Source: Flavobacterium sp. HTF
GTDB lineage: Bacteria > Bacteroidota > Bacteroidia > Flavobacteriales > Flavobacteriaceae
Assembly (NCBI RefSeq): GCF_003105115.1
Contig: NZ_QETH01000013.1
Span: 23,337-87,336 of the forward strand
Reading direction: 5' to 3'
Length of the DNA stretch: 64,000 nucleotides
In this document: positions 1 through 9,211 of the stretch, piece after piece
Numbering within the stretch: the stretch's first letter is position 1
Layout of the letters: each line of letters opens with the position of its first letter
Program-made: the position numbers and the translations under genes
The notes under the pieces: model-generated
What the model saw: only the letters and a program-made list of their open reading frames with translations
Database searches by the model: none
Told to the model about the DNA's origin: nothing

Positions 1-2214
1 CATCAATCGGTAACGAAGTTTCGTGTAGTACAAAATGGACTGGTAAGCAGGGTGTGTGTCCGGTGCTATATTCCACGGCTCACGGAACGGAAACTGTCCG
101 TGTGCTCTGTACAAAGGAGCAAAAGCACCAAACTGAAACCAGCGTGTGTTTAATTCTCTCCATTCTTTGTAATCAGCATTTTCCTGTCCGTTTTTGTCGT
201 ATTGCTGTTGTCCGCCAACATATCTGTCTTCTACACAAAAACCACCAATATCCATTGTCCAGTACGGAATACCGCTTACCGCAAAGTTCAGTCCGGCAGA
301 AATTTGTGCTTTCATATCTTCCCAGCGCGTGGCAATATCACCACTCCAGGTTGCTGTAGAGTAACGCTGTAAACCTGCAAATCCCGAACGGGTTAACAAA
401 AACACTCTTTTATTTGGCTCAACGCTGCGTTGTCCGTCATAAATAGCCTCTGCATTCATTAAGGCATAAGTATTGAAAAACTCGGTAGATGAACCCAAAG
501 CCGTTGGTCCGCACAATGCTTTGCGATAATCCATATCAGTACAATCCAGTACGTTTGGTTCGCTGGCATCCATCCACCAGGCATCAATTTTTAGCGGGTA
601 TAAATTATCATAAATCTGTTTCCAGAATAATTTTCTTGCTCCGCCGGAATACGCATCATAAAAAGAACCTACATAACCGGGACCAACCCAGTCACGAACA
701 TTGTCTTTTATGGCTTGTTGGTACATCCAGCCTTTTTGGTCAAATTCTTTGAAATGTTCGGTCGTTTTATAAAACTTCGGCCAGACCGAAATCATCATCT
801 TTCCATTCAAAGCATGAATATCATCTACCATTTTCTGTGGGTCCGGGAAACGTTTTTTGTCAAATTCATGGCTTCCCCAGGCATCTTCTTCCCAGTAATT
901 CCAGTCCAGAACGATGTTGTCAATCGGGAATTTGCGTTTTCTGAATTCTTTTAGATTCCCCACAATTTCATCCTGTGTTTTATATCTTTCACGGCTTTGC
1001 CAGTATCCCATTGCCCATTTTGGCATAATCTGAGATTTTCCCGTAAGGGTACGGTAGCCTTTAATTACTTCATCTGCAGAATTTCCGTGAACGAAATAAT
1101 AATCGATTTTCTGCGTCATTTCGCTCCACCAAACCTGATTGTTTACTTCTTCTGCCGGTTGTGGCGTCAGTACACGTAAACCGCAATACGAAGTTCCGCC
1201 GTCAGGTTTCCATTCAATTCTTAGGGGTACACGTTTTCCGGCTTGTAGCGGAAGTGCGAATTTAAAACTATTAGGATTCCATGCTGTTCTCCAGCGTTCC
1301 GGAACTACTAATTCGTTGTTTAAATACACTTTTACGTAACCGGCATAGTATAAAGTAAATTTATAAGTTCCGTTTTCCGGTGCTTCAATTTCTCCTTCAT
1401 ATGTTACGTTGGCATTTTTTAAAGGGAAATTTTGTGGCAGTTTTTTAATGCTTTTGATGTCTTCAAAGAAAATTGATTCTTCTTTGCGTTCGATGTTTTG
1501 TACGTCTTTAACATTCGAAATATAAGTCCCGGTAAGAGCTCCCGGATTTCCTTTTTTATCATATAATTTAAAAACCGTATTCAATTGCGCATACGGACGG
1601 CTTTCGCCAAAACGGCTCAGGGAATAACTGTCCCACAAAACCCCGTAGTTTTTGTTTGAAACGATAAAAGGCACGGAAACTTTGGTATTGTACTGAAACA
1701 ATTCTTCGTTTTTACCTTTATAATTAAACTCATCTGCCTGATGTTGACCCAATCCGTGAAAAGCTTCATCGGCAGGAGAATCAAAAATCTGACGAACGGT
1801 ATATCCTTTTGTGCCTTCTACTTCAATTGGAGTAAAATTTCTTGTTTTTTCAGCCAGAATCGTTTTACCGTCTTTGTCCTTAAAGTTGATTCCGCCGTTT
1901 ACTTTAGAAACCATCACTTTTAATTTTGATGTTATTACCGCTATGGAATCGGCAACATTGGTTTCTACTTTATACGGAACTTTTGATTTTCCGGCAACGA
2001 TAATCAGCGAAGAATCTTTTTTGAATTCTGCATCGGGTGTTGCAGAAACATGAATCAGTTCATCCTGTAAAACCTGAATTCGTACTTTCTGGACATCAGT
2101 TGTACTGTTTTGCTTTACGCTTACAATAATGCCGTCATCTATGGTCTGGTATTGTTTTACAGAACACGATGCCAGGAGGGTTGCAGCAAATAAGTAATGT
2201 ATTTTTTTGTGCAT
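1..2214 (-). CDS. GH31 alpha-xylosidase lipoprotein with PA14 insert (3' end off window)
   Basis: Read on the minus strand from ATG at 2214; the frame stays open to base 1 (738 codons), so the C-terminus is missing. A lipoprotein signal with lipobox LLASC (Cys17) predicts outer-membrane or periplasmic anchoring. An N-terminal GH31 beta domain is followed by a PA14-like insert (about residues 235-370), then the catalytic barrel. The nucleophile is Asp549 in WMDASEP and the acid/base is Asp626 in WSGDIATRW, both typical of GH31. PA14-containing GH31 enzymes are known alpha-xylosidases of xyloglucan degradation; that specificity is inferred from architecture. The related + strand open frames here are shadows. 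Neighbouring genes that could confirm a polysaccharide locus lie beyond the left edge. Confidence 0.92.
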   Translation of the reverse strand, partial: MHKKIHYLFAATLLASCSVKQYQTIDDGIIVSVKQNSTTDVQKVRIQVLQDELIHVSATPDAEFKKDSSLIIVAGKSKVPYKVETNVADSIAVITSKLKVMVSKVNGGINFKDKDGKTILAEKTRNFTPIEVEGTKGYTVRQIFDSPADEAFHGLGQHQADEFNYKGKNEELFQYNTKVSVPFIVSNKNYGVLWDSYSLSRFGESRPYAQLNTVFKLYDKKGNPGALTGTYISNVKDVQNIERKEESIFFEDIKSIKKLPQNFPLKNANVTYEGEIEAPENGTYKFTLYYAGYVKVYLNNELVVPERWRTAWNPNSFKFALPLQAGKRVPLRIEWKPDGGTSYCGLRVLTPQPAEEVNNQVWWSEMTQKIDYYFVHGNSADEVIKGYRTLTGKSQIMPKWAMGYWQSRERYKTQDEIVGNLKEFRKRKFPIDNIVLDWNYWEEDAWGSHEFDKKRFPDPQKMVDDIHALNGKMMISVWPKFYKTTEHFKEFDQKGWMYQQAIKDNVRDWVGPGYVGSFYDAYSGGARKLFWKQIYDNLYPLKIDAWWMDASEPNVLDCTDMDYRKALCGPTALGSSTEFFNTYALMNAEAIYDGQRSVEPNKRVFLLTRSGFAGLQRYSTATWSGDIATRWEDMKAQISAGLNFAVSGIPYWTMDIGGFCVEDRYVGGQQQYDKNGQENADYKEWRELNTRWFQFGAFAPLYRAHGQFPFREPWNIAPDTHPAYQSILYYTKLRYRLM

Positions 2215-2370
2215 GGTCAAATAGTTAGTTTAAGTAAATATTAAGGTAACAAATTTCACCAATAAAATTGTAATCAGGGTATTTGTATGTTTTGAAGAAG
2301 GTATCATGATGAATTATTTTGCAGGTAAAAGCCAATAAACACAGCGATTCTCAGGTTTTGATTCCAAAAT

Positions 2371-2410
2371 AAAAAAGCCTTCTTAAATCGTATGATTCAG
2401 AAGGCTTTTG
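2371..2410 (-). terminator. Rho-independent terminator of the LRR gene
   Basis: An 11-bp stem, AAAAGCCTTCT at 2373-2383 and its complement at 2399-2409, is followed on the minus strand by a T-rich run. It lies just past the LRR gene stop (2457). Nothing else is apparent in 2215-2456 apart from the GH31 leader. Confidence 0.75.
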
Positions 2411-2456
2411 AAAGAGAATAAGTATGTCCTAAATTTATCTCTTAGTATTTTTAGTT

Positions 2457-5400
2457 TTATTTTTTAATTAATTTCTCGACTTTGACACCGGCTTCGGTTG
2501 TAATTCGGATGAAATAAAGACCGTTTGCCTTATTCGAAAGATCAATCTGCGCAGCATTGTTGTCTTCAATTACCGTCTGAAGGATTCTTCCCTGAACATC
2601 AAATAATTCAATACTTCTTATGGTCGTATTGCTGTTGATATTTACATTTCCGTTAGTCGGATTTGGATATAAAGCAACACTTTTGTCTACTTCATGATCT
2701 TTAACTCCTAATGATTTGAAAATAGTCTCTGCTTTTTCGGTTTCAATTGGTGCGTTGTAGTCAAAATAGATTTCTGCTTCTTTTTCAACATGGTCACCTG
2801 TTACAAGATCTGCTGCCGTTTTTATTTTGAATAAAATATTTCCGTGGCTTCCAACCGGAGGATCTTTGGCCATTTTAAGATTAATTTTCGGGAAGCTGAA
2901 TTCGGCTACATTTCCATGAACAGTAGTTTGTGATGGATGCGAAGAACTTATTAACTGCAATGAATTTACATCGTATTTGGTTTCATCAATAACAATTTTT
3001 ACCACTACGTTTTCAGCGTCAGCCGTTCCGGTATTTTCAAAATTCACTATATAATGCAGGTAATCACCAATGGTACCAGGAGAAACGCTTTTTCCTTCCA
3101 GACAGGTAATGTCATTTGGATCAAATGAACCCACAACAACCTGACTGTAATTGAACACATTGTCTGCCGGGTTAAAATCTCCCGCAATTGGATTTACCGT
3201 TGCGGTAAAATTCAGTATATCTCCCAGATTTGCGGGCGGAACCTGTACAGGAGTATTTACATTTAAGCCTACATAATAACTTTTGCTTTCAAAAGGAATC
3301 AGGTTGGTGTAATTCCATCCCAGTTCACCCGGAATTTGTACTGCCGGAGCTAAAGTTGCGAGACCGTAATGCAAAAGGGTTTGGTTATAAGTAAAATTAA
3401 AGCTTCCGCTGGCAGCCTGATTTCCTTTGTTTTTGATTGTAATCTGGTACCAGGCCATAAAACCGGGTTTTGCAGGAGAAATAGGAGCAATCACAATTTC
3501 AACATCACTTTGTGAACCTGCGGCAGTGATACAGAAATCCTGTGTAGTAACATGATTATTCTTGTCCGGAAAAGTAAGTAAGGCATTTACCGGAGAAATA
3601 GTAAACAGGGTTGGATTTTCGAGATGCGGTGTGATATTAAAATTTCCTGCATCTGTATAGTAAGTAAATTTTCCGTTGATGTTGGTAAAAGTTTCACTTT
3701 GAATAGTCCCGTCATTAATACCGACTTTCACATTGGGTTGTTTAATATCAGCGGCATCACAGCCATTATTGTCAATGTCAAAAGAAATAGTACCGGTTAT
3801 AGTATTGTAACTTCCGCCCGGAGTAAAAGTACAGTAAGAGTTTACCACCGTATTTGATAATCCCAAATTACCCAGATAGGTTTTTGTAGCGGCGATATCT
3901 GCCTCATCCTGACAAACAAATTTAAGGGCAGTATTTGCGGAAGTAAAGAACAGACTTTCGTTTTTTCCGTTTTTGGCAAAAACAGTTTCAAGAGTCGGAA
4001 TACTGTTTGCTGACAATGACTGGAAATTGGTTAGATTAGAAATATCAATGCTTTTCAGTTGTGTGTTGCTCACGTTTAAGATTTCGATATTCGGAGAATC
4101 TGAAAAATCTAATGTGGTTATCGGTGCATTGTTGCAAAACAAACTGGTTAATCCTGAACAGCCTGTAAGGTCAATTGCAGTAACATTGCTATAACTGCAG
4201 TTAAATTGCTTTAAACTACTAAGCCCGGCAACATTTACAGTGGTAAGAGGCATTTTTTGAGAAACGGTCCCTGAAATAGAAAAAGTTTCAAGAGCAGTAC
4301 AGCCCTGCACATTAATGGATGCCAATAAACTGCTTGTATTATTAAGAGAGGGTAAACCAGTACAATTTGAAAAATCGGCATTGGCAATAGTCGTATTTGC
4401 AATATTTAAATATGTTAAGCCGCTACAACCGGCAAGATTCAATAAAGTTGTCGGATTATCGTCTATATCCAGCACTTTTAAATGTGTATTGCCCGAAAGG
4501 TTTAAGGAAGGAATTTCATTTATACGTACGGTAACCGTTTCTAAATTGACACAGCCCGTCACGTTTAAGTCAGCAATCAGGTTGTTATTTGCTAAAAGTT
4601 CGAGAAGATTTGGTGAATCACTCACATCCAGCGCAGTAAGTTTGTTATTGTAAGCTTCGGCCCTGATCAGGGAAGTACAGCCGGAAAGATTTATAAGTGG
4701 TAAATCGTTGTTTCTTACACTAAATTGCGTCAGGGCACTACAACCCGAAAGATTTAAGGAAGTCAGTTTATTATCCGGCATATCAAGTCTTTTTAAACTT
4801 GTACAATTCGAAAAATCGGCAGTTGTGATTTCATGGTTCTGGGCAAATTCAGAACCCGGAATATCCAGTAATGTACAGCCTGCGGCATTTATTGTAGTAA
4901 GAGTTGGATTATCCGTCACGCTAATGACCGTTAATTTGGTTAAACCGGAAACATTTATACTTGTAATTTTATTATTTACTGCATTAAAAAATTCCAGGTT
5001 GGGACAACTCGTAAAATCTATTGCAGTAAGCTGGTTATCTGCCAGGTATATTTGTGTTAATCCGTTTAGGTTACTAAGATTCAGAGTAGAAAAAATACTG
5101 TTTTGCTGCGCTATAATCATAGACAAAGCCGGACAATTGGAAACCGTTAATGTTGTCAGTAACGGATTTTCCTGTACCGAAAGGGTAGTAAGAGCGTTAA
5201 AACCTGAAATTGTAGCAGAAACCAGTGTCGGGCTTTTGCAAAAGAAAGTTTTCAGATTGGGCATTGTAGCCAGATTAATGTTTGTGGCGCTAATTTCCCT
5301 GAAACCTAAGTCGGTCAGGTTGGTAAAACCTTCAACTCCCTGAATATTGGTAACCTGCGGGGCATTGAGGCCTTCTATCCAGAGCCTGTCAATAATAGCT

Positions 5401-5594
5401 GCTTCTGAAGCCTGAATCTGATTGTCAAAGTTGGTATCAATCCGGGTTACGGCAACACCGCCGGAATAGGCTGTAAAGTTATTTGCACCGCCATTTATCA
5501 GCATGGCTTTAAAGACAGGATCGGTAAAAGTGAGGATCTGCGCATTTACCATTCCGGTAAAAAGCAATACCATTAAGAGTAATTTTTTTCTCAT
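2457..5594 (-). CDS. Large secreted leucine-rich-repeat protein with T9SS sorting domain
   Basis: 1045 residues. A signal peptide (residues 1-18, ending VNA) is followed by roughly 20 irregular leucine-rich repeats (about 55-570) of the form LTxLxVSxNxxLTxLNLSGC. A carboxypeptidase-like segment around 600-690 and a DUF11/DUF7619-like domain (about 845-960, ending near YFDYNAPIETE) follow. The last 73 residues form a type A type IX secretion sorting domain (LYPNPTNG, GLYFIRI, final KLIKK). The protein should cross the outer membrane by T9SS and stay on the surface or be released; LRRs suggest adhesion or ligand binding. It starts 45 bp after a LytTR regulator gene on the same strand, so it may be that regulator's target or operon partner. 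The ligand is unknown. Confidence 0.9.
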   Translation of the reverse strand: MRKKLLLMVLLFTGMVNAQILTFTDPVFKAMLINGGANNFTAYSGGVAVTRIDTNFDNQIQASEAAIIDRLWIEGLNAPQVTNIQGVEGFTNLTDLGFREISATNINLATMPNLKTFFCKSPTLVSATISGFNALTTLSVQENPLLTTLTVSNCPALSMIIAQQNSIFSTLNLSNLNGLTQIYLADNQLTAIDFTSCPNLEFFNAVNNKITSINVSGLTKLTVISVTDNPTLTTINAAGCTLLDIPGSEFAQNHEITTADFSNCTSLKRLDMPDNKLTSLNLSGCSALTQFSVRNNDLPLINLSGCTSLIRAEAYNNKLTALDVSDSPNLLELLANNNLIADLNVTGCVNLETVTVRINEIPSLNLSGNTHLKVLDIDDNPTTLLNLAGCSGLTYLNIANTTIANADFSNCTGLPSLNNTSSLLASINVQGCTALETFSISGTVSQKMPLTTVNVAGLSSLKQFNCSYSNVTAIDLTGCSGLTSLFCNNAPITTLDFSDSPNIEILNVSNTQLKSIDISNLTNFQSLSANSIPTLETVFAKNGKNESLFFTSANTALKFVCQDEADIAATKTYLGNLGLSNTVVNSYCTFTPGGSYNTITGTISFDIDNNGCDAADIKQPNVKVGINDGTIQSETFTNINGKFTYYTDAGNFNITPHLENPTLFTISPVNALLTFPDKNNHVTTQDFCITAAGSQSDVEIVIAPISPAKPGFMAWYQITIKNKGNQAASGSFNFTYNQTLLHYGLATLAPAVQIPGELGWNYTNLIPFESKSYYVGLNVNTPVQVPPANLGDILNFTATVNPIAGDFNPADNVFNYSQVVVGSFDPNDITCLEGKSVSPGTIGDYLHYIVNFENTGTADAENVVVKIVIDETKYDVNSLQLISSSHPSQTTVHGNVAEFSFPKINLKMAKDPPVGSHGNILFKIKTAADLVTGDHVEKEAEIYFDYNAPIETEKAETIFKSLGVKDHEVDKSVALYPNPTNGNVNINSNTTIRSIELFDVQGRILQTVIEDNNAAQIDLSNKANGLYFIRITTEAGVKVEKLIKK

Positions 5595-5639
5595 AATAAA
5601 CTGGTTTTGAGTATTCGTTAGAAATCTTGGGGTGTTTTT

Positions 5640-6401
5640 TTAAAGTGAATTAATGAGTTCCTGCAATTTTTCTTTTTTGCTCTGGGCAATCGGAATATTG
5701 GCATTATCCGCCATAATTACATATCCGCCATCGGTTTTGATATACGATTTTAAATAAGATAAATTGATTAAATGGGACTGATGAATCCGTTCGAAACCGT
5801 GTTCAGTCAATAATTCTTCGTATTCTTTCAGTGTTTTGGAAATCAATACCGGTTTATGATTTTTGATAAAAAACTGGGTGTAATTAATTTTGGCTTCGCA
5901 GCGAATGATATCCGAAACTTCAAACAAATGAATTCCGTCGCTGGTAGACAAGGCGATTCTTTTAAAATTATCTACTTTCTTCCGGATATTCTCCAGCAGT
6001 AAATCGATGTTCTCAAAGGAGTTGTTTTTCCCGACAGCTTCTTTTATTTTGGCCATTGTAAGTTGCAGCTCTTCGGGGTCAACAGGTTTTAAAATAAAAT
6101 CCAGAGCACTGAATTTAAACGCTTTTAAGGCATATTGCTCGTGAGCGGTAATAAAAACCACGTGCGCTTTTATTTTGCCGTTTATTTTTGATAAGCGTTC
6201 CAGGATATCAAAACCGGTTCCGTCTGTGAGGTGAATGTCAAGAAAAATTACCTGCGGGCGTAATTTCTCTATGGCAACAATTCCTGTTTTGACACTTTCT
6301 GCTTCACCAACAATTAGAATATCATTGGTGTAACGTTCCAGAAGTGCTTTCAAACCCGTTCGCAAATGCTTGTCATCGTCTATTAATAGTGCTGTTATCA
6401 T
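5640..6401 (-). CDS. LytTR-family response regulator
   Basis: 253 residues. The N-terminal receiver has the acidic pocket D8-D10, phosphoacceptor Asp55 (VIFLDIHL) and Lys105 (LKPVD). The C-terminal LytTR DNA-binding domain spans about 150-250 and carries the usual FERIHQSHLIN segment. It is the partner of the LytS-type kinase gene just upstream (11 bp gap) and precedes the LRR surface protein gene. LytTR regulators bind short direct repeats; none was identified with confidence here. Confidence 0.93.
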   Translation of the reverse strand: MITALLIDDDKHLRTGLKALLERYTNDILIVGEAESVKTGIVAIEKLRPQVIFLDIHLTDGTGFDILERLSKINGKIKAHVVFITAHEQYALKAFKFSALDFILKPVDPEELQLTMAKIKEAVGKNNSFENIDLLLENIRKKVDNFKRIALSTSDGIHLFEVSDIIRCEAKINYTQFFIKNHKPVLISKTLKEYEELLTEHGFERIHQSHLINLSYLKSYIKTDGGYVIMADNANIPIAQSKKEKLQELINSL

Positions 6402-6412
6402 TTATTCAGGTA

Positions 6413-8347
6413 TTATGGTATGTATTGAATTGGCAGGTACAAAGTGACTTTTGTACCCGTTTTTTGTGGTTCGGAATTTAGATCGGAAATCTCAATTTTA
6501 GCCGATTTGGACGTAATGGATTCCATAATCTTAAGCCGTTTTTTGGTGATGGCTAATGCCATGGACTGGTGTGCTGTAACCGAGTTTTCCTTTAAAATTT
6601 TCGATTCAGATAAACCGATCCCGTCATCAGTAATAGTGCAGACAAGCTGTAGCTTCTGGACATCAAAACGAACGCTTATTTTTCCTTTTCCGTCTTTGGG
6701 AACCATGCCGTGCAGAATGGCGTTTTCTACAAAGGGCTGTATAAGCAGTGGCGGTAATCCCATATTAAATTCTACATTTTCAGTAGACTGAATTTCAAAT
6801 TCAAATTTATCATCAAACCGGAGCTGTTCCAGTTCCAGATAATTCTGCAGGCTTTCAATTTCCTTATCAATCGGAATCAGGGAACCTTTTGAATATTCCA
6901 AAGTAAGCCGCATTAATTTGGAAAACTTAGACAGGTATTTCAAAGCCGAATCCGTTCCGTTCTGAACAATAAAACTGGAAATAGAACTCAGGCAATTAAA
7001 AACAAAATGGGGGTTCATTTGCAAATGCAGTGCTTTCTGTTCGTATTCTGCCACTTCTTTTTTTAATGTCAGCTGGCGTTTTACCTGCATTCGGTTATAA
7101 ATAACCAGACTTAAAATGATCAGCAGCAACCCGCCTAAAATCGAAAAGATAACAAACTGAATTTCCCTTTTGTGCTTTTCAGACAGTAATGCTTCTTTCT
7201 TTTTAAACTCATAATTCATTTCCGCTTCCGCGAATTTCATATTTGTTTCCTGATTGATTATACTGTCACGGGCGTTTATATAATTTTTGTAATGCAATAA
7301 TGCCTCTTTTGGATTATTCATGGATTCGTACAATTCGCTCACCAGTTTCTCCGAATGAAAAGTCTGGTCCTGAACGCCAATTTCCTGTGCATACGCTAAT
7401 GATTTTTTGGCATAAGAAAGAGCTTCACTGTATTTTTGCTGTTTTTGCAATAAAAGCCCGATGTTGTAAACGGCAAGAGAAGCCCCGAATTTATTCTGCA
7501 GTTCCTCATACAAAGCCAGGGATTTTTGGTAATAATTTTGTGCCAGGAGAATATTGTTTTGTTTTTTATAATAATCACCTAGATAATTATTGAGAAGTGC
7601 AAATCCGCGTTTGTTCTGGTATTTTTCAAAACCTGCTTTTGCCTTTTCATAATAGGAAAGAGCCTCTTTATATTTTCCTGATTCAAAATAAATGGCGCCA
7701 ATATTGGTGAGTGTCATGGGAGCATTTTCTTCTTTCAGAACCAATTGTATTTTATAAGCTTCCTTAAGGTAATACAACGCTTTCGGATAAATTTGCTGTG
7801 ATTTGCAGAGGATGCCAATATTGTTCAGCACTTTAGAAATGTTTTTCTGGTCTTTCAGTTCCTGATAAAATTCTAAGGCTTTTTCGTAATTTTTTAATGA
7901 TAAAACATATTTGCTTTGCTCGGAATACACGACCCCGGAACTTGCGTAGGCACGTGCCAGGCCGCTTTTTGCTTTTTTATTCAGAGGATCTTTTTGTAAA
8001 GCAGCCTGAAATTCTGACTGCGCATTCCTGAAATATTTTAAGGCTACCGAATAATTTGCCAGTATTATAGAAGCATTTCCCTTATTGAAATTTGCTGTTG
8101 CCAGTCCAAAATTATAATCGTTTTTTGAACTTAGCAATGCCGCTTTGTTAGCAAAATACAAAGTCGAATCGGGATTGATTTCTTTGTATAAATCTGCCAG
8201 CTGATTGTATTGATTAGCCTTTAGTGTATCCGTTTTGGTAATGCGCAGCGCATTTTTTAAACTGTCTATCTGAACATTCTGAGCATCAGATATCCCGAAG
8301 GCAAGAATAAATGCTAAGAAACAGATTAAACGGATTTTTGGGTTCAC
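6413..8347 (-). CDS. TPR-containing LytS-type sensor histidine kinase (GTG start proposed)
   Basis: A signal peptide, about seven tetratricopeptide repeats in the exported part, one membrane segment (FSILGGLLLIILSLVIYN), a short coiled coil, and a His_kinase domain with QMNPHFVFN followed by HATPase_c (NAILHGM, DDGIGL). The phosphoacceptor is the His of NPHF. I prefer the GTG at 8347 to the in-frame ATG at 8404. From GTG the protein begins with a compact signal peptide (NPKIRLICFLAFILAFGISDA), whereas the ATG adds 19 polar residues. A TAnnTTTG element at 8376-8383 would also start transcription downstream of the ATG. The product length is 644 residues. It probably senses an envelope signal through the TPRs and phosphorylates the adjacent LytTR regulator. 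Confidence 0.88.
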   Translation of the reverse strand: MNPKIRLICFLAFILAFGISDAQNVQIDSLKNALRITKTDTLKANQYNQLADLYKEINPDSTLYFANKAALLSSKNDYNFGLATANFNKGNASIILANYSVALKYFRNAQSEFQAALQKDPLNKKAKSGLARAYASSGVVYSEQSKYVLSLKNYEKALEFYQELKDQKNISKVLNNIGILCKSQQIYPKALYYLKEAYKIQLVLKEENAPMTLTNIGAIYFESGKYKEALSYYEKAKAGFEKYQNKRGFALLNNYLGDYYKKQNNILLAQNYYQKSLALYEELQNKFGASLAVYNIGLLLQKQQKYSEALSYAKKSLAYAQEIGVQDQTFHSEKLVSELYESMNNPKEALLHYKNYINARDSIINQETNMKFAEAEMNYEFKKKEALLSEKHKREIQFVIFSILGGLLLIILSLVIYNRMQVKRQLTLKKEVAEYEQKALHLQMNPHFVFNCLSSISSFIVQNGTDSALKYLSKFSKLMRLTLEYSKGSLIPIDKEIESLQNYLELEQLRFDDKFEFEIQSTENVEFNMGLPPLLIQPFVENAILHGMVPKDGKGKISVRFDVQKLQLVCTITDDGIGLSESKILKENSVTAHQSMALAITKKRLKIMESITSKSAKIEISDLNSEPQKTGTKVTLYLPIQYIP

Positions 8348-8375
8348 GTGGTTTTGGTTTTTGGTTGTTGTGAGA

Positions 8376-8383
8376 CAAATGTA
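8376..8383 (-). promoter_or_regulatory. -7 promoter element (TACATTTG) for the LytS kinase
   Basis: The minus strand reads TACATTTG, an exact match to the Bacteroidota TAnnTTTG element, 28 bp before the GTG at 8347. No clear TTG -33 partner lies at 19-21 bp. It falls inside the longer ATG-initiated reading frame, which is why that start is doubted. Confidence 0.5.
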
Positions 8384-8554
8384 TGATATGTTTTTTAGTA
8401 TCATAATATCAATTATTATTTATGCGGTTTTGATTATTATTTGCTTCGTCTGACTTATTTTAAAATTCAAACCACATTAAAAGGGCTTGTAGTGCAGGTT
8501 TTTCTTTCCTCAAAAATCATCATTTCTAGTGAGCCTGCACGTTTTGTGTTCTTC

Positions 8555-8562
8555 TACATTTG
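8555..8562 (+). promoter_or_regulatory. -7 promoter element (TACATTTG)
   Basis: Exact TAnnTTTG match 28 bp before the ATG at 8591. A 7-bp inverted repeat, GTGCAGG at 8492-8498 and CCTGCAC at 8534-8540, lies just upstream and could be a regulator site. Confidence 0.5.
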
Positions 8563-8590
8563 CTTTCGCTTATCTTAAAAATAAACTGAT

Positions 8591-9211
8591 ATGAAAATCA
8601 GGCAACGGTGTATAGCTATTATTTTGGTTTTTAATGTCATGCTGGCAATCGCCCAGAATAAAAAAGCGGACAGGAATATGGAAGAATTACAGAACAGAAA
8701 AAAAGAAGAGCTGGTACAAATGGCTTTTAACCTGATTATTGAACAACAGCCCAATGTAACATTTGACCCGCGTGATTTTGAAATCACAGCCTGGAAAAAC
8801 AGCAGGGGAGTGCTGGTGAAATTCCGGAGGATTATTAAATTTTTTCCTTTGAAACCGCTAACTGACAAGCCGGTAGATTTTGATATAACAGTAAATTTAA
8901 CCCAAAATAATATCCTGCCTTTTGATAACCTTATTAATACGTCTTTTTATATTCCTACTGAAGCAGATCTTGTTGCTCTTGCTTTTATAAAAGAAAAATT
9001 TGGTTTGTTTTCCCCAAGTTTTGAAAATGTCATCCGCGAAGGCGAAAATGATTATTTTATTGATTGCGAAAATGAATTTTCATTTGGAAAATACAGTCTC
9101 AACAAAAAAACGGGTGAGCATGGTCCCGCTTTGCAGGGGTCTTACATACCGGTTCCTTTTGTGTTGGATGAAAAAGATACAGCAGATTTTTTAATTGAAA
9201 TAAAAGAATAA
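8591..9211 (+). CDS. Exported protein of unknown function
   Basis: 206 residues, not recognised. A signal peptide (about 1-21, ending MLAIAQ) is followed by a soluble domain rich in Lys, Glu and Phe, with no obvious catalytic motif. Its stop codon is immediately followed by the ATG of the next gene (no gap), so the two are almost certainly co-translated and may act together in the envelope. The minus-strand open frame over the first half is a shadow. Confidence 0.75.
   Translation: MKIRQRCIAIILVFNVMLAIAQNKKADRNMEELQNRKKEELVQMAFNLIIEQQPNVTFDPRDFEITAWKNSRGVLVKFRRIIKFFPLKPLTDKPVDFDITVNLTQNNILPFDNLINTSFYIPTEADLVALAFIKEKFGLFSPSFENVIREGENDYFIDCENEFSFGKYSLNKKTGEHGPALQGSYIPVPFVLDEKDTADFLIEIKE

Noticed and set aside
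54..2053. Seven + strand open frames
   Set aside because: They are antisense to the GH31 gene, whose minus-strand frame is open for 738 codons with catalytic motifs.
3624..5343. Four + strand open frames up to 211 residues
   Set aside because: Antisense shadows of the LRR repeats; the hydrophobic, repetitive products mirror the LRR codons.
7396..7593. Small frames on both strands inside the first LytS kinase gene
   Set aside because: Lie within the TPR region of a clearly coding frame.
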